Origin: Cyanobacteria bacterium FACHB-471
Lineage (GTDB): Bacteria > Cyanobacteriota > Cyanobacteriia > Elainellales > Elainellaceae
Direction of reading: 5' to 3'
Assembly (NCBI GenBank): GCA_014695345.1
Contig: JACJOC010000098.1
Span: 62,001-126,000 of the forward strand
DNA length: 64,000 nt
The notes under the pieces: model-generated
Told to the model about the DNA's origin: nothing
The model's database searches: none
Seen by the model: only the letters and a program-made list of their open reading frames with translations
Position numbers and translations under genes: made by a program
Shown here: in pieces, positions 19,166 to 27,504 of the stretch
How the letters are laid out: the number at the start of each line of letters is the position of its first letter
How positions within the stretch are numbered: the stretch's first letter is position 1

Positions 19166-19525
19166 ATGAAACGTGCCAACCCGTTTGTAAATCAGGATAT
19201 TAGGCGCATTCAGACATTCATTTACCTGATTCCGGTGGTTGGCTTTTTCCCGGCACTGTGGACACTTTATCGACGGCAGGGTAGCCGTGAGCAACGGTCA
19301 GTGAGTCGGCTAGCAGTAACGTTGGCAACGGGTTGGCTATTTGGCTATCTGTTGCTGGGAACGGGTGCATCCGCTTCTCATGCCTGGGCATTACCGCTTT
19401 TGATTACCAGTAGTTTGCTGACCTCTGGCTATTTTCTTGTGAATATTTGGCTGATGGTGCGCCTGTGGCAGCGTAAGGCAATATGGCTGCCAGGAGTGAG
19501 CCAGGTGAGCGATCGCCTACCTTGA
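19166..19525 (+). CDS. Small conserved membrane protein
   Basis: 119 residues, ATG 19166 after GCAAGGGTAG. It has three hydrophobic segments (about 16-34, 52-66 and 70-100), with basic residues between them (YRRQGSREQRSVSR). There is no signature of a known transporter. Similar short integral proteins occur in cyanobacteria without an assigned role. It is located between the serpin gene and the LCP gene on the same strand. Confidence 0.7.
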   Translation: MKRANPFVNQDIRRIQTFIYLIPVVGFFPALWTLYRRQGSREQRSVSRLAVTLATGWLFGYLLLGTGASASHAWALPLLITSSLLTSGYFLVNIWLMVRLWQRKAIWLPGVSQVSDRLP

Positions 19526-19734
19526 GTCGGCATCCCTACCACCTTTAGCAAAAACGCTGGTACCATGCTGCTGATAGCTGGAAAATCCTGTAAATCAGTC
19601 CCCAGTTGCTCACAAAGTGGTAGATTTTCTTGCAAACATCCGCTTTGTAGCCTAATTCATCATTAACCTGTGCCCGAAATGTGCCCTCTCTGATAAACTT
19701 GCACCTTCAGACCTAGTACGTGTTGAGGAAGTTT

Positions 19735-21192
19735 GTGTCAACTCCAAAAGCTCATCACTCCCGTTCGCCACATCCTAGAATCCCTACAAAGAAACCTGCC
19801 AGACGTTGGCTGTGGCTCACGATGGGTTTGGGTGGAGTGGCGATCGCCTCAGCGACAGCAGGGGCCATGTTAGCGGTGTCTCTTGCCAGCACACCTCTGC
19901 TGCAAAGTGAGCTTACAGCTGAAGAAGCTGAAGTGTTTGACCAGGGCGATCGCATTTCTACAGGCATGAACTTCCGCCTGCCCCAGCTTACCCGTCCCGT
20001 TAACATCCTCGTGCTGGGAGTGAAAGTACTAAGCTCTGATGTTGAGAATCCTCCTGAAGAAGCCTTAGATTTGGGTTATCACTCACTGGTCAATTCCTTT
20101 GAGGGACTGTCAGATACCATGCTGCTGCTGCGGTTTAATCCTGAAACTAAGCAGTTGGTTATGCTTTCTATACCGCGTGATACCCGCACTTACATCGATG
20201 GACTGGGTGAAACCAAGCTCAATGCTGCTAACGCCTACGGTGGACCAGCCTTATCAGCAGAATCCGTCAGCGATCTCTTGGGCGGAGTCAGCATCGATCG
20301 CTATGTTCGCATCAACGTTCAGGGTGTAGAAAAGTTGATTGATGCTTTGGGCGGCGTAACGGTGTATGTGCCTCAAGATATGAAGTACACCGATGAGAGC
20401 CAGCACCTTTACATTGATTTGAAACAAGGTGAACAGCACCTCAACGGTGAGCAGGCAATGCAGTTTTTGCGTTTTCGCTATGACGAAAAAGGCGATATCG
20501 GACGAGTGCAGCGTCAGCAAAGCCTAATTCGCTCCATGCAGGAGCAAGCGCTAAGCCCAGCTACACTAACTCGGTTACCACAAATCCTTTCGGTAATCCA
20601 ATCCCATGTGGATACCAACCTGGCGGTTGAGGAACTGGTGGCGCTGATGGGATTTGCCGCTCAGAGCGATCGCTCAAATGTGCAAATGCTGATGCTACCC
20701 GGAGACTTCAGCGCTCCCGAGGACTACGAAGCTAGCTATTGGCTGCCCAACCTTAACCAGATTGACGAAGTGGTGAGCCAATATTTTGGCACTGGCACAA
20801 GCTACGGTAGCAGTTATGACTTTGACCCAGGATACTTAAGAGTTGCGATTCAAGATAGCACCGAAGATCCAGACGCAGTAGATAACCTGGTCAATGCGCT
20901 TTATGACATGGGCTATAGCAATGTCTACATCGACAACAGTTGGAGTGAGCCGCTCAGCGAAACTCGCATTATTGCTCAGCAGGGAAATGTCGAGGGGGCT
21001 GAAGCCATTCAGCAGGCTTTGGGGTTAGGCGAAGTGCGGATTGAAAGTACGGGCAGTCTGGAGTCTGACGTAACAATCCAGCTAGGCAGAGATTGGCTAC
21101 AAGGGCAAAGCTCTAGTGATGAGGCTGATGGTGACGATCCATACAGCGAAGAGCAGTATGGCAACGAGCAGTATGACAGCGAGCAATACTAA
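19735..21192 (+). CDS. LytR-CpsA-Psr (LCP) family protein, cell-wall glycopolymer ligase
   Basis: 485 residues. The GTG at 19735 is preceded by GAGGAAG with good spacing; a GTG at 19720 is also in frame. A basic N-terminus and one transmembrane helix (RRWLWLTMGLGGVAIASATA) precede the LCP domain: DTMLLLRFNPETKQLVMLSIPRDTR and the arginine-rich RFRYDEKGDIGRVQRQQ. These hold the pyrophosphate-lipid-binding arginines and acidic metal ligands. A LytR_C-like domain (VAIQDSTEDPDAVDNL...) follows, and the tail has repeated EQY units (SEEQYGNEQYDSEQY). LCP enzymes attach glycopolymers to peptidoglycan outside the membrane. Confidence 0.93.
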   Translation: MSTPKAHHSRSPHPRIPTKKPARRWLWLTMGLGGVAIASATAGAMLAVSLASTPLLQSELTAEEAEVFDQGDRISTGMNFRLPQLTRPVNILVLGVKVLSSDVENPPEEALDLGYHSLVNSFEGLSDTMLLLRFNPETKQLVMLSIPRDTRTYIDGLGETKLNAANAYGGPALSAESVSDLLGGVSIDRYVRINVQGVEKLIDALGGVTVYVPQDMKYTDESQHLYIDLKQGEQHLNGEQAMQFLRFRYDEKGDIGRVQRQQSLIRSMQEQALSPATLTRLPQILSVIQSHVDTNLAVEELVALMGFAAQSDRSNVQMLMLPGDFSAPEDYEASYWLPNLNQIDEVVSQYFGTGTSYGSSYDFDPGYLRVAIQDSTEDPDAVDNLVNALYDMGYSNVYIDNSWSEPLSETRIIAQQGNVEGAEAIQQALGLGEVRIESTGSLESDVTIQLGRDWLQGQSSSDEADGDDPYSEEQYGNEQYDSEQY

Positions 21193-21196
21193 CCCA

Positions 21197-21293
21197 TTAC
21201 AGCCATCTCCCGATGGGTAAGCCATAGCGTAGGGGTCGTTCGCGAACGACCCCTACAGGGATTTGTGGTTAATCCAAGTGGAAATGGCTGTAA
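21197..21293. mobile_element. MITE-like palindromic element, 97 bp
   Basis: The segment starts TTACAGCCAT and ends ATGGCTGTAA. The match extends imperfectly over about 27 bases at each end. The centre (21229-21256) is a perfect 28-base palindrome, GTAGGGGTCGTTCG and its complement. The whole element can fold on itself, is non-coding, and begins 4 bases past the LCP stop. No clear target-site duplication is seen. Confidence 0.65.
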
Positions 21294-21303
21294 GTAGCCA
21301 TAC

Positions 21304-21361
21304 AGCTCAGGACAAAAAAGCGGGACAAGTCTTCGCTTTGTCCTGCCTTTTTGTCCTAGCT
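21304..21361. terminator. Long bidirectional terminator, repeat family A
   Basis: Arms of about 26 bases (21304-21329 and 21336-21361), with GGACAAAAAA against TTTTTGTCC on the outside and GGGACAAG against CTTTGTCC inside, and only a few mismatches. It sits between the convergent LCP and alpha/beta hydrolase genes. It shares its flanks TAGCCATACAG and AAGTAACTAGC with the hairpin at 8974-9028. Confidence 0.8.
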
Positions 21362-21382
21362 GAAGTAACTAGCGCAGTGGCT

Positions 21383-22309
21383 TTAATACGTCTCGTGGGT
21401 CGAAGCCTGGGATAAAATCCATTCCTGCAAAATTGGGTTTACCAGTTCCGGTGCTTCATCTTGAGGACAATGACCCACACCTTCAAGGGGAATGAATTCT
21501 TTAACAGCAGGAAAGTTTGCTAAGTCGCATCCCAGAGCAATCGGCTCCCAAGGATCTTGAGTTCCCCAAAGCAAAATTGCAGGACAGGGCAGCACTTCCA
21601 GCAAATCTTCAGGCAGCGGACCCTGAGAGTAACCGGTGAATGCTAGAAATACATCCGCTGCACCCGCATCCGCTGCCGGAGCCATCAGCATGTCAACCAA
21701 TTCGTCGGTTACGGCTTCAGGACGGATATAAGCTTTCAGCAAAATTTTGCGAACGGTATTGGGACGAGCAATTAATCTAAAAAAATTGTGACCCAACCAG
21801 CGAACTGCTAGAACCCTTTGTAGGAGCGGTGCGCCCATACGCCGATACCAGGGTAAGGTAGCACGACGGCGATCGTGCAGCAATCGCAATGAGCAGTTGA
21901 GCATAGCGATTCCCAGCACAGAGTCAGCATGACTAACGGCAGTTTGCATTGCAACAATACAGCCGATTGAATTTCCAACAAGATAGACGGGAGCACCAAC
22001 AACTTCTTGGCAAAAATCAGCAACTTGCTGTGCCCAAGTTTCAAAGGTGTATTCGATTTCGCTAAAAGGAACGGGCTTAGCAGAGCTACCAAAGCCAATC
22101 AGATCGATCGCATAAACTCGACAGCTTTCTGCCAGGGCAGGAATGTTTTTGCGCCAATGCTGCCAGGAGGCTCCAAAACCATGAATCAGCACAACTGCTG
22201 GCCCTGATTCTCCTTCAGCCTGATAACAGATAGGAAATCCCTTCCACATCCAGGTTTGAGAGGGTGAAAAAGAGCTAACAGCAGTTGGGAGGTTTGAAGT
22301 TAGAGACAT
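21383..22309 (-). CDS. Alpha/beta-fold hydrolase
   Basis: 308 residues from ATG 22309; the frame is open upstream to 22426, but similarity to the fold begins at MWKGFPICYQ. Oxyanion motif HGFGASWQHW, nucleophile elbow GNSIGC (Ser), acid in GTQDPWEP and histidine in GVGHCPQDEAP make a complete catalytic triad. A cap region (residues about 150-220) precedes the acid. Closest in layout to the cyanobacterial/plastid hydrolases related to pheophytinase-like enzymes, but the substrate is not determinable. No signal peptide. Confidence 0.9.
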   Translation of the reverse strand: MSLTSNLPTAVSSFSPSQTWMWKGFPICYQAEGESGPAVVLIHGFGASWQHWRKNIPALAESCRVYAIDLIGFGSSAKPVPFSEIEYTFETWAQQVADFCQEVVGAPVYLVGNSIGCIVAMQTAVSHADSVLGIAMLNCSLRLLHDRRRATLPWYRRMGAPLLQRVLAVRWLGHNFFRLIARPNTVRKILLKAYIRPEAVTDELVDMLMAPAADAGAADVFLAFTGYSQGPLPEDLLEVLPCPAILLWGTQDPWEPIALGCDLANFPAVKEFIPLEGVGHCPQDEAPELVNPILQEWILSQASTHETY

Positions 22310-22467
22310 CGCATCGCACCGGACGAATGGGCTATTACAAATCTTTACTTTTTTATTGTGCCAATCAATCTCTAAAAAGGCATGACCAGGATTATAGATC
22401 TGCTGCGATCGCTCCACTCCAATCAAAGCAAGCTTCCTCGATAAAAATTAGAGGGGAGAAAAAATTA

Positions 22468-22494
22468 GAGCGCAGAAGCATCACCTCTACGCTC
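22468..22494 (-). terminator. Terminator of the pst operon
   Basis: GAGCGCAGA pairs with TCTACGCTC (one wobble) around a 9-base loop. In the leftward direction it is followed by TAATTTTTTC. It lies 32 bases past the pstB stop. Confidence 0.7.
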
Positions 22495-22525
22495 AAACTT
22501 AGCTGCATCAGCAAAATCACAGATC

Positions 22526-23332
22526 TTAGCCAAAACGACCGCTAACGTAGTCTTGAGTTGCTTGCTGAGTTGGGTTGTTGAAAATATTTTGGGTGGGCGC
22601 ATATTCCACCAAGTAGCCCTGCTTGCCGCCTTTTTCAGTTGCTTGAGCGTTAAAGAAAGCAGTCATATCAGAGACACGAGAAGCCTGTTGCATGTTGTGC
22701 GTCACAATCACGATGGTGAACTGCTCTTTTAACTCGTGCATCAAGTCCTCAACCCGGAGGGTAGAAATGGGGTCAAGCGCAGAACAGGGTTCATCCATCA
22801 GCAGTACTTCGGGTTCGATGGCGATCGCCCGCGCAATGCAAAGTCGCTGCTGTTGACCACCCGAAATGGATAGACCGCTTTCCCTGAGCTTGTCTTTCAC
22901 CTCTTCCCAGAGCGCAGCTTTGCGGAGCGATCGCTCTACTAGCTCATCCATATCGCCCTTGTAACCATTGATCCGCGCCCCAAACGCAATGTTTTCATAG
23001 ATTGACTTAGGGAAAGGATTTGGCTTCTGAAACACCATTCCAATGCGGCGACGCAGCTCGGTAGCATCTACGCTCTTATCGTAAAGGTCAACTCCACGAT
23101 ACTGAATCGTACCCTTTACGTGAGCGCCTGGAATCAGGTCATTGAGACGGTTAAAGCAGCGCAGCACCGTGCTCTTACCACAACCCGATGGGCCAATAAA
23201 AGCAGTAATTTTGCGCTCAGGAACATCTACCGAGACATTGCTAACTGCCAAAAAAGAACCGTAATAGTAACTGGCTTGATCAACATGGAAAGCTGTGCCG
23301 GTGCCAACGGCTGTAGAAGGATTAGTCTGCAT
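22526..23332 (-). CDS. pstB: Phosphate ABC transporter ATP-binding protein PstB
   Basis: 268 residues. Walker [10 protein letters not shown], the Q-loop context [13 protein letters not shown], signature [10 protein letters not shown], Walker B VLLMDEP and switch histidine VTHNM are all intact. The [10 protein letters not shown] segment is specific to the phosphate-type ATPase. It drives phosphate import at the inner face of the cytoplasmic membrane with PstA and PstC. It is the last gene of the leftward pstS-pstC-pstA-pstB unit, 62 bases after pstA. Confidence 0.97.
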   Translation of the reverse strand: MQTNPSTAVGTGTAFHVDQASYYYGSFLAVSNVSVDVPERKITAFIGPSGCGKSTVLRCFNRLNDLIPGAHVKGTIQYRGVDLYDKSVDATELRRRIGMVFQKPNPFPKSIYENIAFGARINGYKGDMDELVERSLRKAALWEEVKDKLRESGLSISGGQQQRLCIARAIAIEPEVLLMDEPCSALDPISTLRVEDLMHELKEQFTIVIVTHNMQQASRVSDMTAFFNAQATEKGGKQGYLVEYAPTQNIFNNPTQQATQDYVSGRFG

Positions 23333-23394
23333 GAAATATTGACCTTTTTATTTCAAATAATTAGAACCAGCGAAGATACCAACACATTCAAGGA

Positions 23395-24315
23395 TCAAAC
23401 CTTTCCAGCCTGGAACCGATTTCGCAAATAGATTGCCGTTGCATTCATGATCAACAGCACTATCATCAAGACAATAATTCCAGCCGCAGCGTTAGTGTGA
23501 AACTCTGCCTGAGGACGACCTACCCAGTTAAAAATCTGAATCGGTAAAGCGCTAAAGCCACCTTCCCGAAAAGATGGAATGTACGGCACAAAAGTCTGCG
23601 CCCCAATCACAATTAGCGGCGCAGTTTCGCCGATCGCCCTAGATAAAGCCAAAATCGTACCCGTTAAAATACCTGGAAATGCCTGGGGCAGCACATGCTC
23701 TCTCACAGTCTGCCAGCGCGTTGCGCCCAGCGCCATTCCTGCCAGCCGCAGACTATCTGGCACTGCTCTCAAAGCTTCACGGGTCGCAACAATAATAACC
23801 GGCAAAATCAGCAATGCCAGCGTCAAGCCTGCGGCAAACACAGTACGACCACCCGTAATATCTACAAAAACGCGAACAAACACCGCCAAGCCGAGCAATC
23901 CATAGATGATGGATGGGACAGCGGCCAGGTTCCCGATGTTAATCTCAAGAATTCTGGTGAAGAGATTATCCGTAGAAAATTCTTCTAGGAAAATGCCTGC
24001 CCCAACTCCAATTGGAAAAGCCACAAGGGCAGTGATAAACAGCAACCAAACTGTGCCTACCAAGGGAGCTAAAATTCCTGCCCGTTCAGCGCTACGAGAG
24101 GGGAAGCTAGTGAGAAACTGCCAATTTAACCGAGGAAGCCCATCAACTAAAACATCAATCAGCAGAAATGCCAGCACAACCAATCCCGCTATGGTAGCAA
24201 CCCAGCTAGCAATTCTAAAAATATTGTCTAGCCTGTAGCGTCCAGCTAAGTTTGGGTTAAACCGCTGCTTAGCCAAATCATCCTGAGAAAAAGCGTTTGG
24301 ATCTGTAACTGTCAT
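23395..24315 (-). CDS. pstA: Phosphate ABC transporter permease PstA
   Basis: 306 residues with six transmembrane segments. It carries the permease EAA-type loop (EALRAVPDSLRLAGMALGATRWQTV), which docks onto PstB. The start ATG at 4315 of the 24-kb block overlaps the pstC stop by four bases (ATGA), so the two are translationally coupled. Family size is normal. Confidence 0.96.
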   Translation of the reverse strand: MTVTDPNAFSQDDLAKQRFNPNLAGRYRLDNIFRIASWVATIAGLVVLAFLLIDVLVDGLPRLNWQFLTSFPSRSAERAGILAPLVGTVWLLFITALVAFPIGVGAGIFLEEFSTDNLFTRILEINIGNLAAVPSIIYGLLGLAVFVRVFVDITGGRTVFAAGLTLALLILPVIIVATREALRAVPDSLRLAGMALGATRWQTVREHVLPQAFPGILTGTILALSRAIGETAPLIVIGAQTFVPYIPSFREGGFSALPIQIFNWVGRPQAEFHTNAAAGIIVLMIVLLIMNATAIYLRNRFQAGKV

Positions 24316-25253
24316 TCGTACTTCTCCCGGAAACGGCGAACAAACCAGAAACTAAAACCATTCAGCACCAGGGTGATCAAAAACAGAGTCATTCCCACTG
24401 CGAAGAGAGTGATGTACTCAATTGAACCAGTTGGCGCATCTCCTCCAGCAACCTGCACAATAAACGAAGTCATCGTCTGAATTGGCACACGAGGATCAAG
24501 CGTTAGCCTTGGGTTTTGTCCGGCTGCAATGGTGACAATCATTGTCTCCCCCACCGCTCGCGCTACTCCCAGAATGAAAGAAGCCACAATCCCCGAAAGA
24601 GCAGCCGGTAACACAACATTAGTAATCGTCTCACGCTTAGTTGCTCCTAAAGCATAGGAACCTTGTCGGAGACTTTGGGGCACAGCATAGATTGCATCTT
24701 CACTAAGGGAGGCGATCGTGGGTAGAATTGCAATTCCCAGTACAATTCCAGCACTTAAGCCGTTAAATTGCTGAAGACCAGGAACAAAAGGCCGCAGAAT
24801 CGGGGTTACAAGGAAGAGAGCAAAATAACCAAACACAACGGTTGGCACCCCTGCCAAAATTTCCAAGGCTGGCTTTAACCAGCTACGCACCTTGCGAGGT
24901 GCATATTCACTTAAACAAACAGCAGCCAGAATTCCCATTGGCATCGCCACAATTAGAGCGATTACAGATGTAAGCAGTGTGGCACTGATCAGCACCATGA
25001 TGCCGTATTGGGAATTGGTGAAGAGGGGAGTCCACTGGGTATCCGTCAGAAAATCCCAGATAGGCACTTCCTGAAAGAACAAAATGGTTTCAAAGACCAG
25101 AGTGAGAACGATTCCAACGGTTGTGAAAATGGAAAGAATGCCAAAAGCTCCAAATAAGCCTTTTGCTAACTTTTCCATTGTCTTGCTGAGCTTGCGGTTT
25201 GGTTGCCAGAGTCCACTGTTTTGAGATGGATCTGGTAATTGACTGGTAGTCAT
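24312..25253 (-). CDS. pstC: Phosphate ABC transporter permease PstC
   Basis: 313 residues, six transmembrane segments, EAA-type loop EDAIYAVPQSLRQGSYALGATK. The N-terminal 30 residues are cytoplasmic and polar. ATG 25253 fits. It is separated from pstS by 110 bases that hold a strong hairpin. Together with PstA it forms the membrane channel of the high-affinity phosphate importer. Confidence 0.96.
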   Translation of the reverse strand: MTTSQLPDPSQNSGLWQPNRKLSKTMEKLAKGLFGAFGILSIFTTVGIVLTLVFETILFFQEVPIWDFLTDTQWTPLFTNSQYGIMVLISATLLTSVIALIVAMPMGILAAVCLSEYAPRKVRSWLKPALEILAGVPTVVFGYFALFLVTPILRPFVPGLQQFNGLSAGIVLGIAILPTIASLSEDAIYAVPQSLRQGSYALGATKRETITNVVLPAALSGIVASFILGVARAVGETMIVTIAAGQNPRLTLDPRVPIQTMTSFIVQVAGGDAPTGSIEYITLFAVGMTLFLITLVLNGFSFWFVRRFREKYE

Positions 25254-25316
25254 AATGACAGGTTTTGGGAGGGGAGGCAGGGAACTAGCTCTCTAAGACG
25301 AATGCTTAAACTGAAG

Positions 25317-25352
25317 CCGATCGCCCCCATTTCACTGAATGGGGGCGATCGG
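25317..25352 (-). terminator. Attenuator hairpin between pstS and pstC
   Basis: A 15-base perfect inverted repeat (CCGATCGCCCCCATT and its complement) around TCACTG, 12 bases past the pstS stop and upstream of pstC. No T run follows in the leftward direction, so partial termination or 3'-end protection of the pstS message is likelier than a full stop. This would give more binding protein than permease. Confidence 0.65.
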
Positions 25353-25363
25353 CACTAGCCAAA

Positions 25364-26428
25364 CTACTGGGCCAAAATCTCAGGTAGGGACGCACCTTCG
25401 GCGGCTTCTGCAAACGCCGATCCCGTTACACCGTTCTCTAAACGAGCCTGTACCAATGGAGTAAGCTCATCACCCAGAGGTACATAGCCAACTTCTTCTA
25501 CTAATGAGGCGTTTGCCTCATCAACGTAGAAGTTAACAAACTCTTGAATATGGGGTTCTTCAAGCGCTGCGGTGCTGACATAGACAAAAAGCGGACGAGA
25601 GAGAGGAGCATAGCTACCGTCTAGCACAGTTTCAGCACTGGGTGCAACGCAACCTTCACCACCATCGACTTGAACTGCTTTGAGGCTATCTGCGTTCTCC
25701 TCATAGTAAGCGTAGCCAAAATATCCAAGTGCATTGGGGTCACCAACCACACCCTGAACGATCACGTTATCATCTTCGCTGGAGGTGTAGTCTCCACGAC
25801 TTGCACCTTCTTCACCGTTGACAACATCTGTGAAGTAATCGAATGTACCAGAATCAGTTCCGGGACCATAGAGTGCTAGAGGCGCATCTGGGAAAGAGGG
25901 GTCAACCTGGTTCCAGTTGCTAACAGTGCCCTGAGCTTCGGGTGCCCACATGGTGTTGAGCTGCTCAATGGTCATGCACTCTGCCCAATCATTTTCGGGG
26001 TTAACCACGACGGTCAGTGCGTCTTGAGCAACTGGGAGTTCGATGAATTCAATACCTGCTGCTTCACATGCAGCAATTTCATCTGCCTCAATGATGCGAG
26101 AAGCGTTGGAGATTTGGGTTTCACCAGCGCAGAACTTTTCAAAGCCACCACCCGTACCAGAGGTGCCAACCGTAACCTGAACACCATTGTTGGCAGCCAT
26201 AAACTCTTCTGCCATCGCCTCAGAGATGGGGAAGACGGTGCTGGAACCATCAATAGCGATAGTGCCACTCAGATCGCCGCCGCCCTCAGCTGGTGCTTCA
26301 GCCGTTTCGCCTTCGGGCGCTTCGGTGGAGGTGTCAGTGCCACCCCCCGCACAAGAGGACACAACGAAAGTGAGAGCAATTGAGGCGGCTAGATATGCAA
26401 AACGCTTTGAACGAAGTTGAAACAGCAT
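25364..26428 (-). CDS. pstS: Phosphate ABC transporter substrate-binding lipoprotein PstS
   Basis: 354 residues. A signal peptide with lipobox VSSC puts Cys26 as the lipidated residue. An acidic low-complexity linker (about 28-50) follows, then the phosphate-binding fold: [34 protein letters not shown] and [12 protein letters not shown], which supply Ser/Thr and Asp ligands for phosphate. It captures phosphate in the periplasm for PstC/PstA. It is first in the operon and is preceded by a candidate Pho box. Confidence 0.96.
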   Translation of the reverse strand: MLFQLRSKRFAYLAASIALTFVVSSCAGGGTDTSTEAPEGETAEAPAEGGGDLSGTIAIDGSSTVFPISEAMAEEFMAANNGVQVTVGTSGTGGGFEKFCAGETQISNASRIIEADEIAACEAAGIEFIELPVAQDALTVVVNPENDWAECMTIEQLNTMWAPEAQGTVSNWNQVDPSFPDAPLALYGPGTDSGTFDYFTDVVNGEEGASRGDYTSSEDDNVIVQGVVGDPNALGYFGYAYYEENADSLKAVQVDGGEGCVAPSAETVLDGSYAPLSRPLFVYVSTAALEEPHIQEFVNFYVDEANASLVEEVGYVPLGDELTPLVQARLENGVTGSAFAEAAEGASLPEILAQ

Positions 26429-26481
26429 GATCTTTGGGTGTTGTAAATCTGTTTGGGAAACGCCTGCATCCTACCGTTTGA

Positions 26482-26500
26482 GTGTAAAGATAAGGTTAAG
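26482..26500 (-). promoter_or_regulatory. Candidate Pho box upstream of pstS
   Basis: On the minus strand, CTTAACCT and CTTTACAC start 11 bases apart, the spacing and CTTAACC-like sequence described for cyanobacterial Pho (SphR) direct repeats. They lie 54-72 bases before the pstS start. Only two repeats are visible and the second is degenerate. Confidence 0.5.
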
Positions 26501-26536
26501 TAAACTTGTCTTCTGGAATACTTGTCCCGAAATTCT

Positions 26537-26550
26537 GTAGTCCACTATAC
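26537..26550 (+). promoter_or_regulatory. Possible NtcA-type site (GTA-N8-TAC)
   Basis: GTAGTCCACTATAC matches the GTAN8TAC palindrome of the nitrogen regulator NtcA. A TAATAGA sequence follows about 24 bases downstream in the direction of the DCC gene. The motif is short and occurs by chance, so this is only a candidate. Confidence 0.25.
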
Positions 26551-26666
26551 GTTAAAAGTTCAATAACTGCTGCTAATAGAGATCTTTAGGCTAAATTTGA
26601 AGTATTAATTTTGTTTAAATTTGTTCGTTTCTACGTACTGACGATCACTTTTTGCTCACATTCACC

Positions 26667-27077
26667 ATGACCCACTACGTAATCTATGACGGTAACTGTA
26701 ATCTCTGCTCTACGCTAGTTCAGTTGCTTGAAAAACTGGATCAGGGTAAGCAATTTCAATATGCACCAATGCAGGACCAGGCAACACTGGAGCAGTTTGG
26801 CATTACGTCACAGGACTGCGAAAAAGGAATGCTTTTAATCAATGCTAACGTTCCCCAACAGCGATGGCAGGGCAGTGATGCGGCTGAAGAAATTGGGCGT
26901 TTGCTACCGCTAGGTGAAGTGTTTGTAAATGCGTATCGAGCAATGCCTGGTGTGAAGTGGGGGGGCGATCGCCTCTACGTCCAAGTTCGCGATAATCGCT
27001 ATGCCTGGTTTGGCCGACGCTCTAGCCTCTATGAGTCTGCTTATCCAATCTGCAACACCGATGCTTGCAGAAAGTAG
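26667..27077 (+). CDS. DCC family (DUF393) thiol-oxidoreductase-like protein
   Basis: 136 residues from ATG 26667 (a TTG at 26652 is also in frame). The N-terminal YDGNCNLC (Cys11, Cys14) is the family DxxCxxC motif in a thioredoxin-like strand-turn position. Other family features are the internal LLPLGEVFVNAYR and the C-terminal WFGRRSSLYESAYP. The role of DCC proteins is poorly defined, and a thiol redox function is inferred from the motif. The gene lies between the pst operon and the exopolyphosphatase gene. Confidence 0.88.
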   Translation: MTHYVIYDGNCNLCSTLVQLLEKLDQGKQFQYAPMQDQATLEQFGITSQDCEKGMLLINANVPQQRWQGSDAAEEIGRLLPLGEVFVNAYRAMPGVKWGGDRLYVQVRDNRYAWFGRRSSLYESAYPICNTDACRK

Positions 27078-27504
27078 AAGAAGGGCTGAAACGAGCCACG
27101 ATGAAGGTATAGCACTGTTTTAGCTCGTGAATCAAATCCAAACCGTTAGACTGTAAACTCTATGTAAATTCCTGGGATCTAGCTGCAGCCAGATGTGACT
27201 CTTGGCGACAATCTGGTAGACAATAGGGGGTGAAACAGGAGTGTGGTAGCACAGGTAACTCCCCGTTGCCAGTGTTTCTGTCTGAATTTGATCGCTTGCC
27301 ACAGATCAGCCCTAAAGAAGCCTCCGGACGCTGTAATCCCAGTGGAGTAACTGGATAAAGACTTCAATCTAGCAAGGTTCCTCGGTGGTTCAGGCAAAAC
27401 TTAGTTTGTCTGGATTAGTGTGCTGCGGCTAGATTACCTTTGTTGTTACCTCATTCAGATCTAGACAGAAGTCCGTCCCAACATTGAAAACCCTGGATGT
27501 TTGG
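27078..27504. other. Gene-free spacer before ppx
   Basis: No convincing ORF, RNA gene or hairpin. It should contain the promoter of the exopolyphosphatase gene. Confidence 0.4.
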
